DNA of 64,000 nucleotides from Phoebastria nigripes (lineage: Eukaryota > Chordata > Aves > Procellariiformes > Diomedeidae). How positions within the stretch are numbered: the stretch's first letter is position 1; each line of letters starts with the position of its first letter. The stretch is from NCBI GenBank assembly GCA_035582835.1, contig JAYKAV010000944.1:469932-533931 (forward strand), given 5' to 3'. Of the stretch, positions 28,216 to 40,277 are shown piece after piece. The notes under the pieces were generated by a model that worked only from the letters and a program-made list of their open reading frames with translations, had not been told where the DNA came from and ran no database searches. The position numbers were made by a program, and so were the translations under genes.

Positions 28216-28546
28216 GCTTCACGATCGTCACTCGCAGAGGCAATCAGCTCCAGTGCAGGCGCGTTCGGCAGCAGAGNGGGGGATCGTGGCGTACAGGGGG
28301 GTTTCCTGAGCGGGGAAACCCCAGGGGAGTGCAGAGACCCGCCGGGAGCCGGCAGCTCTCACGAGAGAGCACTGGCCGAGTGGGAGACTTGAAGTACACA
28401 TAACCCAGCAACTGGGCACCATTCTGTGACCATCTGCACAGGTCAAGGGCACTCAACCTACCTGACCCTCGAGGTAGAATGGTGGGCACTCATCTGAGAG
28501 CAAAGGCTGCAGCTCCTGCTAGGGGTCTGCACCGTCTGCCCCAGCG
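28216..28546 (+). other. CR1 copy A 5' leader
   Basis: CpG-rich leader before ORF1, in the place where CR1 carries its internal promoter. It includes a perfect 9-bp hairpin (28298-28322). No experimental promoter evidence; role assigned by position. Confidence 0.65.
28298..28322 (+). repeat. Hairpin in CR1 5' leader
   Basis: GGGGTTTCC (28298-28306) pairs perfectly with GGAAACCCC (28314-28322) across a 7-nt loop, TGAGCGG. Confidence 0.9.
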
Positions 28547-29581
28547 GTGGCCGATGCTTCCACCCAGACGGAGCTGCTGCAGGGAGAGGCTGCAGCGCAG
28601 ACCTCAGGCTGCAGGCAGTGCCCAGACCTCTCCCCTGGGGCAAGGGCAGGCGGCAGACCTGCCTGCAGAAGGTGTGCCCGGGTGGAGGACCTCCTGCAGC
28701 AGGTGGCTGAGCTGCAGGAGGCGGTGAGAAGGCTGCACAACATCAGGGAGGCGGAGAAGGAGCTAGATAGCTGGTTCCAAGCGCAGTCTGCAGTGGACCC
28801 ACAGCTCACGGCCAAACAGCCAAAAACTCCCCCACTGGCACATGCAGAAGGGAGCGAGGGGGCCAATAATGCAGAAGAATGGATGGTTNCAACAGCAAGG
28901 AGGACCAGCAGGAGGAAGACTTCCCCCAAAGCCTGAGGTGCCCTTGCAGAACCGCTTCACCGCTCCGCAGACTGAAGAGGAAGGACCCATCACACCAGGA
29001 ATGACGCTGGAGCTGAGTAAGGCAGCCCAATCTGCTCCCCGTGTAACAACCAGCGCAACTAAGAAAAGGCGACGGGTGATAGTAGTGGGCGACTCTCTTC
29101 TGAGAGGTAGGGAGGCACCCATTTGCCAACCGGACGCACTCTCTAGAGAGGCGTGCTGCTTACCAGGGGCTTGCATCAGGGATGTCACCGAGAGGCTACC
29201 AAGCCTCGTACAGTCCACTGACTATTTGCTGCTGCTGCTGTTTCACGTGGGCACCAGTGATACAGCCAGGAGCAGTCTGAGGAGTATCAAGAAGGATTAC
29301 AGAGCTCTGGGAGCGTCCGTAAGGGACTCTGGAGCGCAGGTAGTTTTTTCATCAATCCTCCCGGTCAAAGGAAGAAGCTTGAAAGTACCAGCTGAATCTG
29401 GCGAATCCACAAATGGTTACAGGACTGGTGCAACAGTTCGGCTACTTAGACCATGGGTCTCGCTTTGAGAAACCTGGACTACTAGGGGCTGATCTCTCCA
29501 TCTAGGGTTCATCTCTCAGAGAAGGGGAAGAGCATCTTCAGTCATAGGCTTGCCAAGCTGGTGAAGAGGGCTTTAAACTAA
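28547..29581 (+). pseudogene. CR1 ORF1 (CxxC pairs, coiled coil, SGNH esterase), frameshifted
   Basis: ORF1 proteins of CR1 elements bind RNA and carry an esterase-like domain of the SGNH hydrolase family. From the ATG at 28547 the first 130 codons are open and show two CxxC pairs (residues 22-25 and 40-43) and then a coiled coil (about residues 45-77, VEDLLQQVAELQEAVRRL). The frame then shifts near 28930. The next open stretch gives VIVVGDSLLRG (GDS at 29088-29096, the SGNH nucleophile block) and FHVGTSD at 29241 (block III; usually ending ND). After about 29400 the frame changes again (YLDHGSRFEKP), and it returns to the first frame for VHLSEKGKSIFSHRLAK, ending TAA at 29579-29581. At least three frame changes make it a pseudogene. 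The start is chosen as the first ATG with coding texture. Confidence 0.85.
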
Positions 29582-29648
29582 AGTTGCCGAGGAAGGGGAA
29601 CCTCAATCCATCCCACTCCTACCAGTTTGATGCCAGTGCCAGCAATGA

Positions 29649-32305
29649 TGCCCAGAGCCTGGAGAAGGATCACAGGTCAGCGGGAGAGCACCTGAAGAGC
29701 AGCACAAAGGAACTCCAGCCAGTAAGACAGCTTCATCGGGGGCCCGACTTAAATGCCTCTATGCAAANGCAGGTAGCATGGGGAATAAACAAGAGGAGTT
29801 AGAGACGCGCACATGCCTGCACAGCTATGATCTTATTGGCATCACGGAGATGTGGTGGGATGGCTCCTATGACTGGAGTGTTGGAATGGAAAGATACAGG
29901 CTCTTTAGGAAGGACAGGCAGGGGAGATGAGGAGGGGGTGTCGCCCTCTATGTCAATGACCAGCTGGAGTGCATGGAGCTCCGCCTGGGGATGGATGAGG
30001 AGCTGACCGAGAGCTTATGGGTCAGGATTAAAGGGAGGGCAGGGACAGGTGACATTATAGTGGGGGTCTGCTACAGGCCACCCGACCAGGTAGGCTGAGT
30101 GGATGAGGTCCTCTGTAGACAGATAGGAACAGCCTCACGTTCACAAGCCCTGGTCCTCATGGGGNACTTCAACCACCCCGAAATCTGTTGGAGGGACAAC
30201 ACGGCAGGGCATAAGCAATCCGGGAGGTTCCTGGAGTGTGTCGATGATAAATTCCTTCTCCAAGTGATAGAGGAGCCAATGAGGAGAGGTGCTATGCTGG
30301 ACCTTGTTCTCACCAACAAGAAGGGGCTGTTGGGGAGTGTGAAGCTCAAGGGCAGCCTTGGCTGCAGTGACCATGAAGTGGTGGAGTTCAAGATCCTTAG
30401 GGCACCGAGGAGGGCACACAGCAAGCTCACTAGCCTGGACTTCAGGAGAGCAGACTTTGGCCTCTTCAGGGATCTGCTTGATAGAGTACCACAGGATACA
30501 GCCCTGGAGGGAAGCGGGCCCCAAGAAAGCTGGTNAATATTCAAGGATCACCTCCTCCAAGCTCAGGAGCGATGCATCCCAACAAAGAGGAAATCGGGCA
30601 AAAATGCCAGGAGGCCTGCATGGCTGAACAAGGAGCTCCTGAACAAACTCAAACACAAAAAGGAAGCCTACAGAGGGTGGAAGCAAGGACAGGTAGCCTG
30701 GGAGGAATACAGAGAAATTGTCCGAGCAGCCAGGGATCAGGTTAGGAAAGCTAAAGCCCTGATAGAACTAAATCTGGCCAGGGATGTCAAGGGCAACAAG
30801 AAAAGCTTCTATAGGTATGTTGGTGATAAAAGGAAGACAAGGGAAAATGTGGGCCCCCTCCAGAACGAAACAGGAGGCCTGGTTACCTGGGATATGGAGA
30901 AGGCGGAGGTACTCAATGACTTTTTTGCCTCAGTCTTCACCNGCAANTGCTCAAGNNTCACNNCCCAAGCNNCAGAAGGCAAAGGCAGGGACTGGGAGAA
31001 TGAAGAGCCGCCCACTGTAGGAGAAGATCAGGTTCGAGACCATCTAAGGCACCTGAAGGTGCACAAGTCCATGGGACCTGATGATATACATCCGTGGGTC
31101 CTGAGGGAACTGGCGGATGAAGTTGCTAAGCCACTATCCATCATATTTGAGAAGTCGTGGCAGTCCNGGGAAGTTCCCACTGACTAGAAAAGGGGAAACA
31201 TAACCCCCATTTTTAAAAAGGGAAAAAAGGAAGACCCAGGGAACTACAGGCCAGTCAGTCTCACCTCTGTGCCTGGGAAGATCATGGAACAGATCCTTCT
31301 GGAAACTGTGCTAAGGCACATGGAAAATAAGGAGGTGATTGGTGACAGCCAACATGGCTTCACTAAGGGCAAATCGTGCCTGACAAATTTGGTGGCCTTC
31401 TACAACGGGGTTACAGTGTTGGTGGATAAGGAAAGAGTAACTGACGTCATCTACCTGGACTTGTGCAAAGCATTTGACACTGTCCCGCACAACATTCTTG
31501 TCTCTAAATTGCAGAGTCATGGATTTGACGGATGGACCACTTGGTGGATAAGGAATTGGCTGGATGGTCACACTTAAAGAGTTGTGGTCAACGGCTCCAT
31601 GTCCAAGTGGAGACCGGTGACGAGTGGCATTCCTCAGGGGTCGGTATTGGGATCGGCGCTGTTTAACATCTTTGTCAGCGACATGGACAGTGGGGTTGAG
31701 TGCACCCTCAGCAAGTTTGCCGACGACACCAAGCTGTGTGGTGCGGTTGACACGCTGGAGGGAAAGGATGCCATCCAGAGGGACCTTGACAGGCTTGAGA
31801 GGCGGACCTGCGCGAATCTCATGAAGTTCAACAAGGCCAAGTGCAAGGTTCTGCACGTGGGTCGGGGCAATCCCAAGCACAAATACAGGCTGGGCGGAGA
31901 CTGGATTGAGAGCAGCGCTGAGGAGAAGGACTTGGGGGTGTTTGTTGATGAGAAGCTCAACATGACCCGGCAATGTGCACTTGCAGCCCAGAAATCCAAC
32001 CATATCCTGGGCTGCATCAAAAGAAGCGTGGCCAGCAGGTCGAGGGAGGTGATTCTCCCCCTCTGCTCCACTCTGGTGAGACCCCACCTGGAGCACTGCG
32101 TTCAGCTCTGTGGCCCCCAATATAAGAAGGACATGAGCCTGTTGGAGTGAGTCCAGCGGAGGGCCACAAAGATGATCAGAGGGCTGGAGCACCTCTCCTA
32201 TGAAGACAGGCTGAGAGAGTTGGGGCTGTTCAGCCTGGAGAAGAGAAAGCTCCGGGGAGACCTTATAGCAGCCTTCCAGTACCTGAAGGGGGCCTACAAG
32301 AAAGC
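29649..32305 (+). pseudogene. CR1 ORF2 (APE endonuclease and reverse transcriptase), five nonsense codons
   Basis: The same frame runs from about 29649 (clearly coding from LKCLYA at 29748) to 32305 without a frameshift. It is interrupted only by TGA 29928, TGA 30096, TAG 31185, TAA 31575 and TGA 32148. Endonuclease motifs seen: ITEMWWD near 29840, YRPPD at 30072, MGxFNH near 30159 and GCSDHEVVEF with SDH at 30366. The N at 30165 hides the first base of the expected catalytic Asp codon in GDFNH. Reverse transcriptase motifs: [44 protein letters not shown] and FADD (31716-31727). The protein breaks off after [11 protein letters not shown], where the 3' deletion starts. Decay by substitution only suggests moderate age. 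The ORF2 start is uncertain because a stop lies in frame at 29646. Confidence 0.93.
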
Positions 32306-32323
32306 TTGTATGGTTCTAGAAAG

Positions 32324-32344
32324 ATTCTATGATTCTATGATTCT
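32324..32344 (+). repeat. CR1 3' terminal octamer repeat
   Basis: ATTCTATG twice, then ATTCT: the CR1 3' end signature that marks element orientation and end. Confidence 0.95.
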
Positions 32345-33694
32345 GGCGATTTTCTGTCTTCCATCTGGCAGTGCATCTTTTCAAAGGTTATGTGCCCATG
32401 CCAAGCCTCTTGTATGTGACTGCTATTCCTGAACAGGATGAATATGAGTTTACCAGTTGATCTCCATTTTCTCTTGCATGAGGAGAGCTTATTCGGCACT
32501 CATCTAAATGTGCTAGAGGTGATAAGCAAACAATCAACTGACTTTTAAGAAAAAAAACTAAATGGAAGGGAATCCGAAACACATGGAGGCTTCTGAGAAC
32601 ACCTTGAATTGCTTTTGAGCTACTCTTTCGGCTGATAGCTAACGCGATGGCCCTAAAGAAAGCTTCTTACAACCTTTATATGCCTGTGGTAATGGTGATG
32701 CAGGATTAGTGAAAAGGAGGGAGAGAGATTAAAGGAGGAGGTATTTTTGAGAACACTTCCCAAACCAAATATTGCCTGTCACGTTCTATAATTTATCAAC
32801 AAGCTGACAGCCCATTTCAGATTTGGAAACCTCCCAGAATTGTAAAATAAATCAAGTCACCCTTCCCAGTTTAAGTAGTACTTTGCCCCTTATCTTAGCT
32901 CTACTGTTTGTGGAATAGCATAAGGGGAAGGTGGCATAATCTAGCTCTAAATTAAATGGCTTGGCATTTTTCCAGTACCTACTTTTTCCTGCTACCATGA
33001 ACTGTGTCAAGATCCTTTTTCCTCTCAGTTGACTGTAATCAAAATGTCATTTTGTCATTATTGATCCTTTCTTATTAGTGTCTGAAAGTGCTGTGTTTGA
33101 AAGTGCTGCTTCCTTGGTTGAAATACACAGTCAATATAGAAAAGTTTCCTCGTCCTCACTTCTCCTTGAGTATCTTTTCTTACATTTCCCTTATCTTTTC
33201 ATGTATTACTTTTAGTGAAATTCATATAAAATGTCTGGTCTGGATGAAGTGGGAGGAGGGAAGAAGACAGGACTCACGTAACATCTCCTCATGCTTATCT
33301 TTCCTATTTTTTGTTCCTTTTTTTACTCCCCAGTAACGTGTTGTTGAACTGTGACATCTCAGAAGCTGTCAGTCAAACTGCCAGCCCCCCTTTCTGTTTT
33401 AGCGCATGAGATGAGATTATGATAACTTTTCAATTCTGTCTTTTTAATGCTCCCTTTTCTCTTTGCTGTCATGCCACTGCAGTGGTGAAATAAATTATCC
33501 ATTTGTGTTATCGGTGACTTACCTTTGTACCTTCAGATCTGCCCTTACAGAGTTCGCTTACTATGTTAGGCATTCCCCTGGTGAGGTCCAGTCCAGAAAC
33601 TTCCATTATTGTTAATTTTTCCTTAGGCAATTCCTGAATAGCTCCACAAGGGATGAGACTTCTGTTGTGCTCGATGACAGGACACCTAGTGTAA

Positions 33695-33725
33695 ATGGAA
33701 AAAAAAAGAAAAAGAAGAAGAGAAA
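33695..33725 (+). repeat. Purine-rich tract
   Basis: A and G only for about 30 bases (GGAAAAAAAAAGAAAAAGAA and on). Possible triplex-prone low-complexity DNA. Confidence 0.8.
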
Positions 33726-33842
33726 GTTACGGAAATAATTCCTCACTCTCTCACTCTTGTAGTCCCACTGGCTACGAAGCCTATTTATCCATTGGTTCAA
33801 CTAGACAACATTCTGGATCCATGTCTGATGTGCATACATTTT

Positions 33843-33900
33843 TATATATAGATAAAATATATATACACACACATATATACTTTTATATATATGTATGTAC
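33843..33900. repeat. TA/CA compound microsatellite
   Basis: Runs of TA broken by CACACACA and GTATGTA steps. Confidence 0.88.
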
Positions 33901-36539
33901 TTGTATAAAGCAAAATGAAACTTGAAATCCTTAGAGATTATTGTGTAGGCATGAGTATTGCTATGTGATTACTTAATGTTTACAGTTTTGCAAAAAAACC
34001 ACATAGAGCAACTTTCAATGTTTAGGCTGTNTACCGAGTCTTCTGCCAGTATTTTAAACTACAGATGACAAAATTATTTTCACTTCCAAATGTACTCGTC
34101 ACAGTGGTCTAGATCCATCTTTACTTTTGAAATAGAGGGCATACAAACAAATTTCTGGTTTGATGTCCCACCCTAGCTTTAGGGTAAAAGGTGTCTAAGC
34201 TAAACTTGTGGTCCAAGCTAGTTCTAAAGTCAATGCAGTTGGCTGCCAAAAGGCATTTCTAGATTCCATCATTAAACGGTTTCAAGTAGAGAAGGGAATT
34301 CATCTGTTTGGTTGCCACTTTCTCTCCGTTGCCCACAGAAGGAGCTTTATGTGTTCATTAGGGAGGTTTTAGATAAGTATGTTAGATTAGATAAATCTCA
34401 CAGTTAAAATTTACGGATCTTGTTTCCCTGCTATTCAATCGGTTGATGATCTAGATTTTTTTTTTTTTGAGTAAACAAAGAAAACAGTCCCCCGTGCTTG
34501 TGACACTGATATCTTAGCAAGTGTGAACTTTCTCTATGTGTAATTAAACCAAGTTTTATTACTGATCTTTGACAGATTTTAGTGATTCACTGTAGTTTCA
34601 AAAGGCTATATATTAAAAAACACTTTGTACACCACTTTCTGCATGAAATATAACAAGGAAAATACTTTAATTGCATTTTGATTTTCAGTTCACTGTAAAT
34701 AATTTTATATAATTGTTTATTAGAGATTATTGTAGTCTCTACTACAATAATTAAAAGTTGAAAAGCAATAAAAAGAAGCAATATCTTGTTGCACAACAAC
34801 GTAGCTGCTAGATTTTTCATGTTTTCTTTTGCAGTTATTAACCAACAAAGATATTTTTCTAGTCAAAGACATTTTTCAAGAATTGCATTACCAGCTAAAC
34901 AATTTCAAAAGCTGCATTTAATAATGTTGTAAAATAAAACTATTTCCCATGGTTGACTGAATAATGTAGCTTCTTCGAATAGTACAACCCTTAGCTAATT
35001 AACTGGGTGCTTTCATATCAGTAGCTGATTATTGCTTCTGGAAACAATCATTTAGCCACTGAGAGAGGAACAACACATCTTAATAAAGACATTTTTCCTT
35101 ACAGATCAGCTCATTAAAAATTTTCTAATGCATGTCACCAGCAAGACTGTAAAGTAGGTTTGACTGATCCTGTAAACTTTCATGGATTTTTGTCTGTAAA
35201 ATGGGGCTATGATGTTTACTTTACTTGGGAGTTCTTTCATAGCCTGATAAACTAATGAAACTGGGGAATATGTACAGTGGCAAAGATGTTTAGGTAAGTT
35301 CACTGTTTTTGGGAAGCTGCACTTGTTGCTTGCAGATGTTTAAAGGACAAGACAGTAAGTATGACAACAGTTGTGACTCCAAACTTTTATGAATCTTAGT
35401 AGACATAATTGTACTGTGGAAAGAATTTGTATTAGAAAGTTAGTTCTTCTCTATTAGCTATGTATTATTTAGCTACTTAAAAACTGTAAGTCAACCATGG
35501 GTAAGAAACAACAGCAGGTAGCTGTGATCATTCTCGTACACAATGTATGTTAGAGAGAGATTAGTCTAAGCACATGGTTTCTAAATGATCTGTGAATTTG
35601 GCTGCAAATTAAGTGCATTTCTGAATTACCTATAGAATGAAAAAAAGTTAAATTATTTTAAATAATAATCACAAAAAATAATTCAAAGTGTCTTACTTTG
35701 AAGAGAGTTACTTTTAGAACATTTAAACAAGCTTTGTAAAGAATCTTGAGATTCTTTGATAGAAGTTTTTGTAGAAATTCTTGGAAGATTTTGCTAGTTG
35801 AGGTAGTCAAATTGCCAAAAGATTTTTTTGATGAAAGGAATCTATAAGAAAATATTTTCATCCATGATCAGCACTAAGTATTAATATTGGAAATACCCCA
35901 TCTTTAATCGCTATTGTGAATTTGCGATTGATTTAAGTTGTTCCAGAAAAATATAATTATAGGGAAAGCATTACTGGTATAACTTTTATTTTGATTTGAA
36001 GAGACAGAGTTCAATAAAGTGAATGTTAAACATTATTTTTACTTAAACTAACAAGCCAGCTTGAATAGAGAAATCAAATATAAAATTATCTGTATAATGA
36101 AAGACAGCCTTCACACAAACCAGGCCATATTTTTTCAAACAAGTCTGCATTTGGGATTTATGCATCTATTTCAGTATTTGGTTGTCCATTTAATTGTGGA
36201 CACTTATCTAGAAGTATTTATTATGCTGTTACCTTAGTCAGCAAAACTATCTAAATCCTTTGTAAATGTTTTGTTGACAGTTATGTAATTTTAATTCATT
36301 TGTATAAACATCAGTAAGAGAACAAATCAGTGAATCACAAGCCCTGGACATGCTGTGACATGCAATCTTTAATATAAGAGTTGGGATTGAAAACTCTGTG
36401 TGAAGTTCATTACCAAGTTATTTTATTTTGACACTTGATGTTGCCTATACATTTATTTGTACTGCATACTGACAGAGATGGCATCTCAATCATCTGCTAA
36501 GATTTCTCTTTTCATAAAGACAAATCATATGTTAGAAAC

Positions 36540-36850
36540 CAGAGTTACGCAAGCTGGAAGGGACCCCAGGAGGTGTCAAGTCAAACCTCCTGCTCAAAGC
36601 AGGGTCAGCACTGAATTCAGCCAGATTGCTTACGACTTTGTCCAGTTGTGGCTTGAAAACCTCCAAGCAAAACATTCCACAACCTCTCTGTCCAAACTGT
36701 TCCAGTGCTTTATTATCCTCAGAGTCCTCTTTACATCCAGTTGGAACCTCTCCTCTTTCACTTTGTGACTGTTGTTTCTCCTGATGCGCAGCTCAGTAAA
36801 GAACTTGAGTTTCTCGGTCTCCTTTTCTGCTCTTTTCTGAAGAGGGCAGT
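36540..36850 (-). mobile_element. Old CR1 fragment
   Basis: On the minus strand a degenerate ORF2 C-terminus reads KEERFQLDVKRTLRIIKHWN then LDREVVE, the counterpart of LKEGRFRLD...VVKPWHRLPREVVDA in the young copies. The 3' end near 36540 has the CTGGAAGGGACC-type motif but no intact octamer tail. Divergence from the 40-kb copy is high, so this is a separate older subfamily. The 36850-36960 flank may also belong to it. Confidence 0.82.
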
Positions 36851-39212
36851 ACATTGGGAAGACACTGGCTACACCCTGTGCAAAGGTACCGTAAGATGTG
36901 TCTCTCACTCTTCCTTCATAAGCAGCCAAGAGTCATTGGGTGTTGTTCTGACCTGGTTCTGCAGCAGCATAACCGTGCAGACATCATCTTTATATTGGTC
37001 TGGGTGAGAAAAGAATCGGGGTCAATTTAACTTACAAAGCTACGAGTGTTCGACTCCCCAGAGTAACTCTTAGTCTTCAGAGAGAGAGCAGAGCCTGTGA
37101 CTTGTACAGATGAAACTGTGCTGTTTGCTTCCAGTAGTCTCTATTATGCTTAGATTGGTAATAAATTCAGGTCTTGTGTTCCTCTGTAACATCAGAGTGA
37201 ACAGCTTTTATATATAGCCGTGCAAGGAAATAAACCATTGAACTTACAAACTTATTCTACATTTGATCATATCAATTTTATATTATTTGAACATTTCTCA
37301 GTAAACATAGCAATGGGGCATGAGTTACAGCTGCAGCATTTTCTCACATCGCTTTCTGTTCTTTCATCAGCTTTGTGCTCTTCATTTATTGCCTCCCCTG
37401 AGTCATCAGTATTGGTCTAATGGACTGGAACAGCCTAAGGTGAATGGTAATTACTTATTGAGTTGCTGATAGCCCAGATGAGAATAGGACTTATTAGATC
37501 AGTAATAATGGAAATCTGTGTTTAATGCAGAAATTTTAGAGTCTGAAAGACAAGTGTCTGAATTTATCATTTTTTTCTATGCAGGAAGTTAAAATATTGT
37601 TATAGAAAGGTTTAAAATTAATTAGATGAATCATGTTGTCAAAAGAAGACATTACGAGAGGTAAACATCGTAAAAGTGCACTGATTGTGGTCTTTCCTAA
37701 CAAAACAATAAAATGAAAATGGTTTTGAAACCACCTTTTTTTATATGACAAAATATGAAAGAAAATGTTCCGTTCCCTAGCAAGAAATGTATACAACCTG
37801 CTTACGTCTACCAAACAAGTAGTACCCTTAAATTGTCTGAAACGCATCCTCAGAAACACTTCTGTCCCCCTTCATCCACACTGGGGTGATCAGGGCTCAG
37901 CTCCAATTTGGTTTCAGAATTGCAGCGTTCTGGGTTGAGATCTTGTTAAATGTTTTTACCTGCCATTGTTAGGGTGGCTGAGTGCTTGGATGGGGAGTTA
38001 TAAGGGAACATAACCTGTATGAAGTGGCCACTGATATTTTGCTTTTTTCTATTCTTTTTCTGTTCAGATGAATATGATGTTCTGTTTTTTCTTCCAATCT
38101 TTAAACTTTAGTGTATTGTTGCAGGCGTAGACTTGGCTTCCTTTCATTATCCATCAAAGTAATTTTCTAATTCATCATCATGAAAAGTCCTTTATTAAAA
38201 GATCTGCAGCTGCATTGTTAAATAAAATAACAATAATAACAATTTGTATTAACCGACATGCACAATCAGGAAAGTGGTGCTCCACTGTATAGGATAACGT
38301 AGAGCATCTAAGGAGACATGACCCTTTGCTCAGAAAGGTTGTAAACTGCTTTAGGAGTAGACACAACAACTGTGTATAGTAAAAAATAGGAAGGAAGAGT
38401 AGAAGGATGAGAATAATTGCAATAATATCCATCATCCACAGGTGTTCACAGCCTAACACTTGCCCTGAAATTTTACCAGGTTTGCTACAATATTTGTTTC
38501 TCTAGTGAACCAGTTGTATAAATACAGTCATAAATAAGACATCAGAGCAAAGACAGCATGAGAACCAAGAATAAATGAGATATATCTTACACAATTGCTA
38601 CAAATATGAAGTATACATTTCTATGTGCTATATTTTTCTCTAGTAAAAGAAAAAAGGTTTTAAAACCTTCCAAAGAAGAAGTGTAAGTGATGCTAAATAA
38701 CTAAAATTAGAAACTCCATTATCTCTTTAGATTCTTACATGCTATTATTTTAAACAAATGGGACATCTTGTAAATATCCAGCCAAATGAGAAGCCCCAAA
38801 GATTAGGGAAGCAGTTTATTGCTGCTGTGTGGTTGACCACAGAGAACGGTTTGGAGACTCTGTTTCTATGATCTTCACCTGAAATATGAAATAATGTTTT
38901 GAGCACCAGTGTCACAAAAAGCTCAGACTAATTCTTTCTGAAACAAGGAGCCTGTTTTTTCCCCTAAATTCCCATTTTTATGATGCTGTTGAGCTATTCT
39001 AACAGTTAACAATAAATGCTACTTAGAATCTCATGTTTTCAGTAAACAGTATTTGCAATGTCTTTTTCTTAGATCAGGTCTGAAAGATCCTTGAATACTT
39101 TTTGCATTTGTAAGAGAAACCTTGCCTTTAAGTAAGCCAAGAGCAGACTCTGATTTCTGTTGTGTTACTTGATCCTTTAAGATTTACTCTTTACCCTATT
39201 TAAAATTCACCC
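36851..39212. other. Intronic DNA of MSRA, no gene seen
   Basis: AT-rich sequence with no supported feature. A chance tRNA B-box-like string near 37047 is discussed among the rejected items. Confidence 0.5.
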
Positions 39213-39302
39213 TGGTGCTGGGACAACCTGATAAATTCATGGCTGGACTTGCACAACGTTGTTGGGATTCAGAGGGTCCTTTCCACTGTTATGACCATGA
39301 AT
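39213..39302 (+). mobile_element. Possible very degraded CR1 3' end
   Basis: GCTGGGACAACCTGAT, then GAGGGTCCTTTCCA and TTATGACCATGA, follow the order and spacing of CR1 3' motifs (CTGAGCAACCTGATCT, AGGTCCCTTCCA, octamers), but each is diverged. Confidence 0.35.
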
Positions 39303-40277
39303 ATTTTTTAATGTCAAATAAATCCCAGGGAATCTCAGCTCATTCTAGGATTCTTTACCTTGTTCCTGTCTCATCTATCAAACAGACTAATCCTTCAAGG
39401 CCAGTCATGCAGTGGTAGATACAGATTAATACCGAGATACAGGTCTGCTGCGCTGCTGGAATCTGCAAGGCAATATCAGATATTGTACAACATCTGTGTG
39501 GAAATGTTGAATGAGCTGTATCACAGGTCTTGTTCAAATATCATGTATTAATGGAAGAAAACGTTTTTACATCCAGGCTACATTGAGTGCTTTCTGACTG
39601 TAATAGGTTAAAAGCAAGTATATTTTATCTGACTAAGCATATAGTGTTATAGTCTCTTACAGTTTGTATTTGAAGAACTGTCTGGAATTGCCACATTATT
39701 TTGTTGTCGTGGCTTTTCTTTCTTTGTTTTTATAACACTTCCAATAATCCTAGCCAGGAACCGAGTAGCTAACTTGATTTCTTCTCTCCCTCTTGAGTTG
39801 TCAGATCAGGCCACATTTGATATTTGAAGGCAGTTCATTGCCTACTTTGGTAGGTGGTTATTGCTTATTATTGTATTTATGAATATTACCTTCTTTATTA
39901 TTTTTGGCTTTGGGGAGGTTATATAGCAAAGCATTTCAGTTTACATTAACTGCTGCCATAAGTTCCTTGGCTTTCAAGCCAAGAAATCTGAGCTGCCTGT
40001 GGGTAGACAAGTTTGTGTAGATATAGCCTATACAATAAGATCTAAACAATATGCTGTAAATCAGTGCCTTATTTTCAAAATTACAGAGTTAATCATATTT
40101 CTGTCAGGAATTTGCAACTGAGATTAATTACTGAAGTTTAATTATACAGTCATACATGAATGTAGATATATGAATATATGCAGGGTAGTTAATTTGAATT
40201 TGCAAGGTTGTCTTGTTTGTACTTGCATTACTAAATACTTTTGTCCTTGTTAGATATTATTAACCTTGTTAGATAAA
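39303..40277. other. Intronic DNA of MSRA, no gene seen
   Basis: AT-rich with no supported gene. The 12-bp direct repeat CCTTGTTAGATA (40245 and 40264) lies at its right end, directly before CR1 copy B. Confidence 0.5.

Larger units (their letters stand above)
28216..32344 (+). mobile_element. Nearly full-length CR1 non-LTR retrotransposon (copy A)
   Basis: A sharp rise in GC near 28216 marks the 5' end; the 3' end is ATTCTATG repeated 2.6 times at 32324-32344. In order it holds a GC-rich 5' leader, ORF1 (28547-29581), ORF2 (about 29748-32305) and the tail. CR1 elements move by target-primed reverse transcription and most genomic copies keep only the last few hundred bases, so a 4.1-kb copy with both ORFs is uncommon. 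It is dead: ORF1 has several frame changes and ORF2 five in-frame stops. About 280 bp of ORF2 C-terminus and 3' UTR are missing between 32305 and the tail, judged against the copy at 40278-41640. The exact 5' boundary is uncertain by about 30 bp. I see no target-site duplication, as is usual for CR1. Confidence 0.95.
32345..36539. other. Intronic DNA of MSRA, no gene seen
   Basis: AT-rich unique-looking sequence with a purine-rich tract at 33695-33725, a TA/CA microsatellite at 33843-33900 and a T-run at 34456-34469. No exon or RNA gene found. Confidence 0.55.

Noticed and set aside
28519..29218. Overlapping 136- and 151-codon minus-strand frames
   Set aside because: Antisense of CR1 ORF1; no recognisable product.
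31311..32192. 293-codon open frame on the minus strand
   Set aside because: It is the antisense shadow of CR1 ORF2; codon-composition effects keep the opposite strand open, and the sense strand carries all the reverse transcriptase motifs.
37047..37058. GTGTTCGACTCC, resembling a tRNA B box
   Set aside because: The flanks do not form a T-arm stem and no matching A box or acceptor stem is present.
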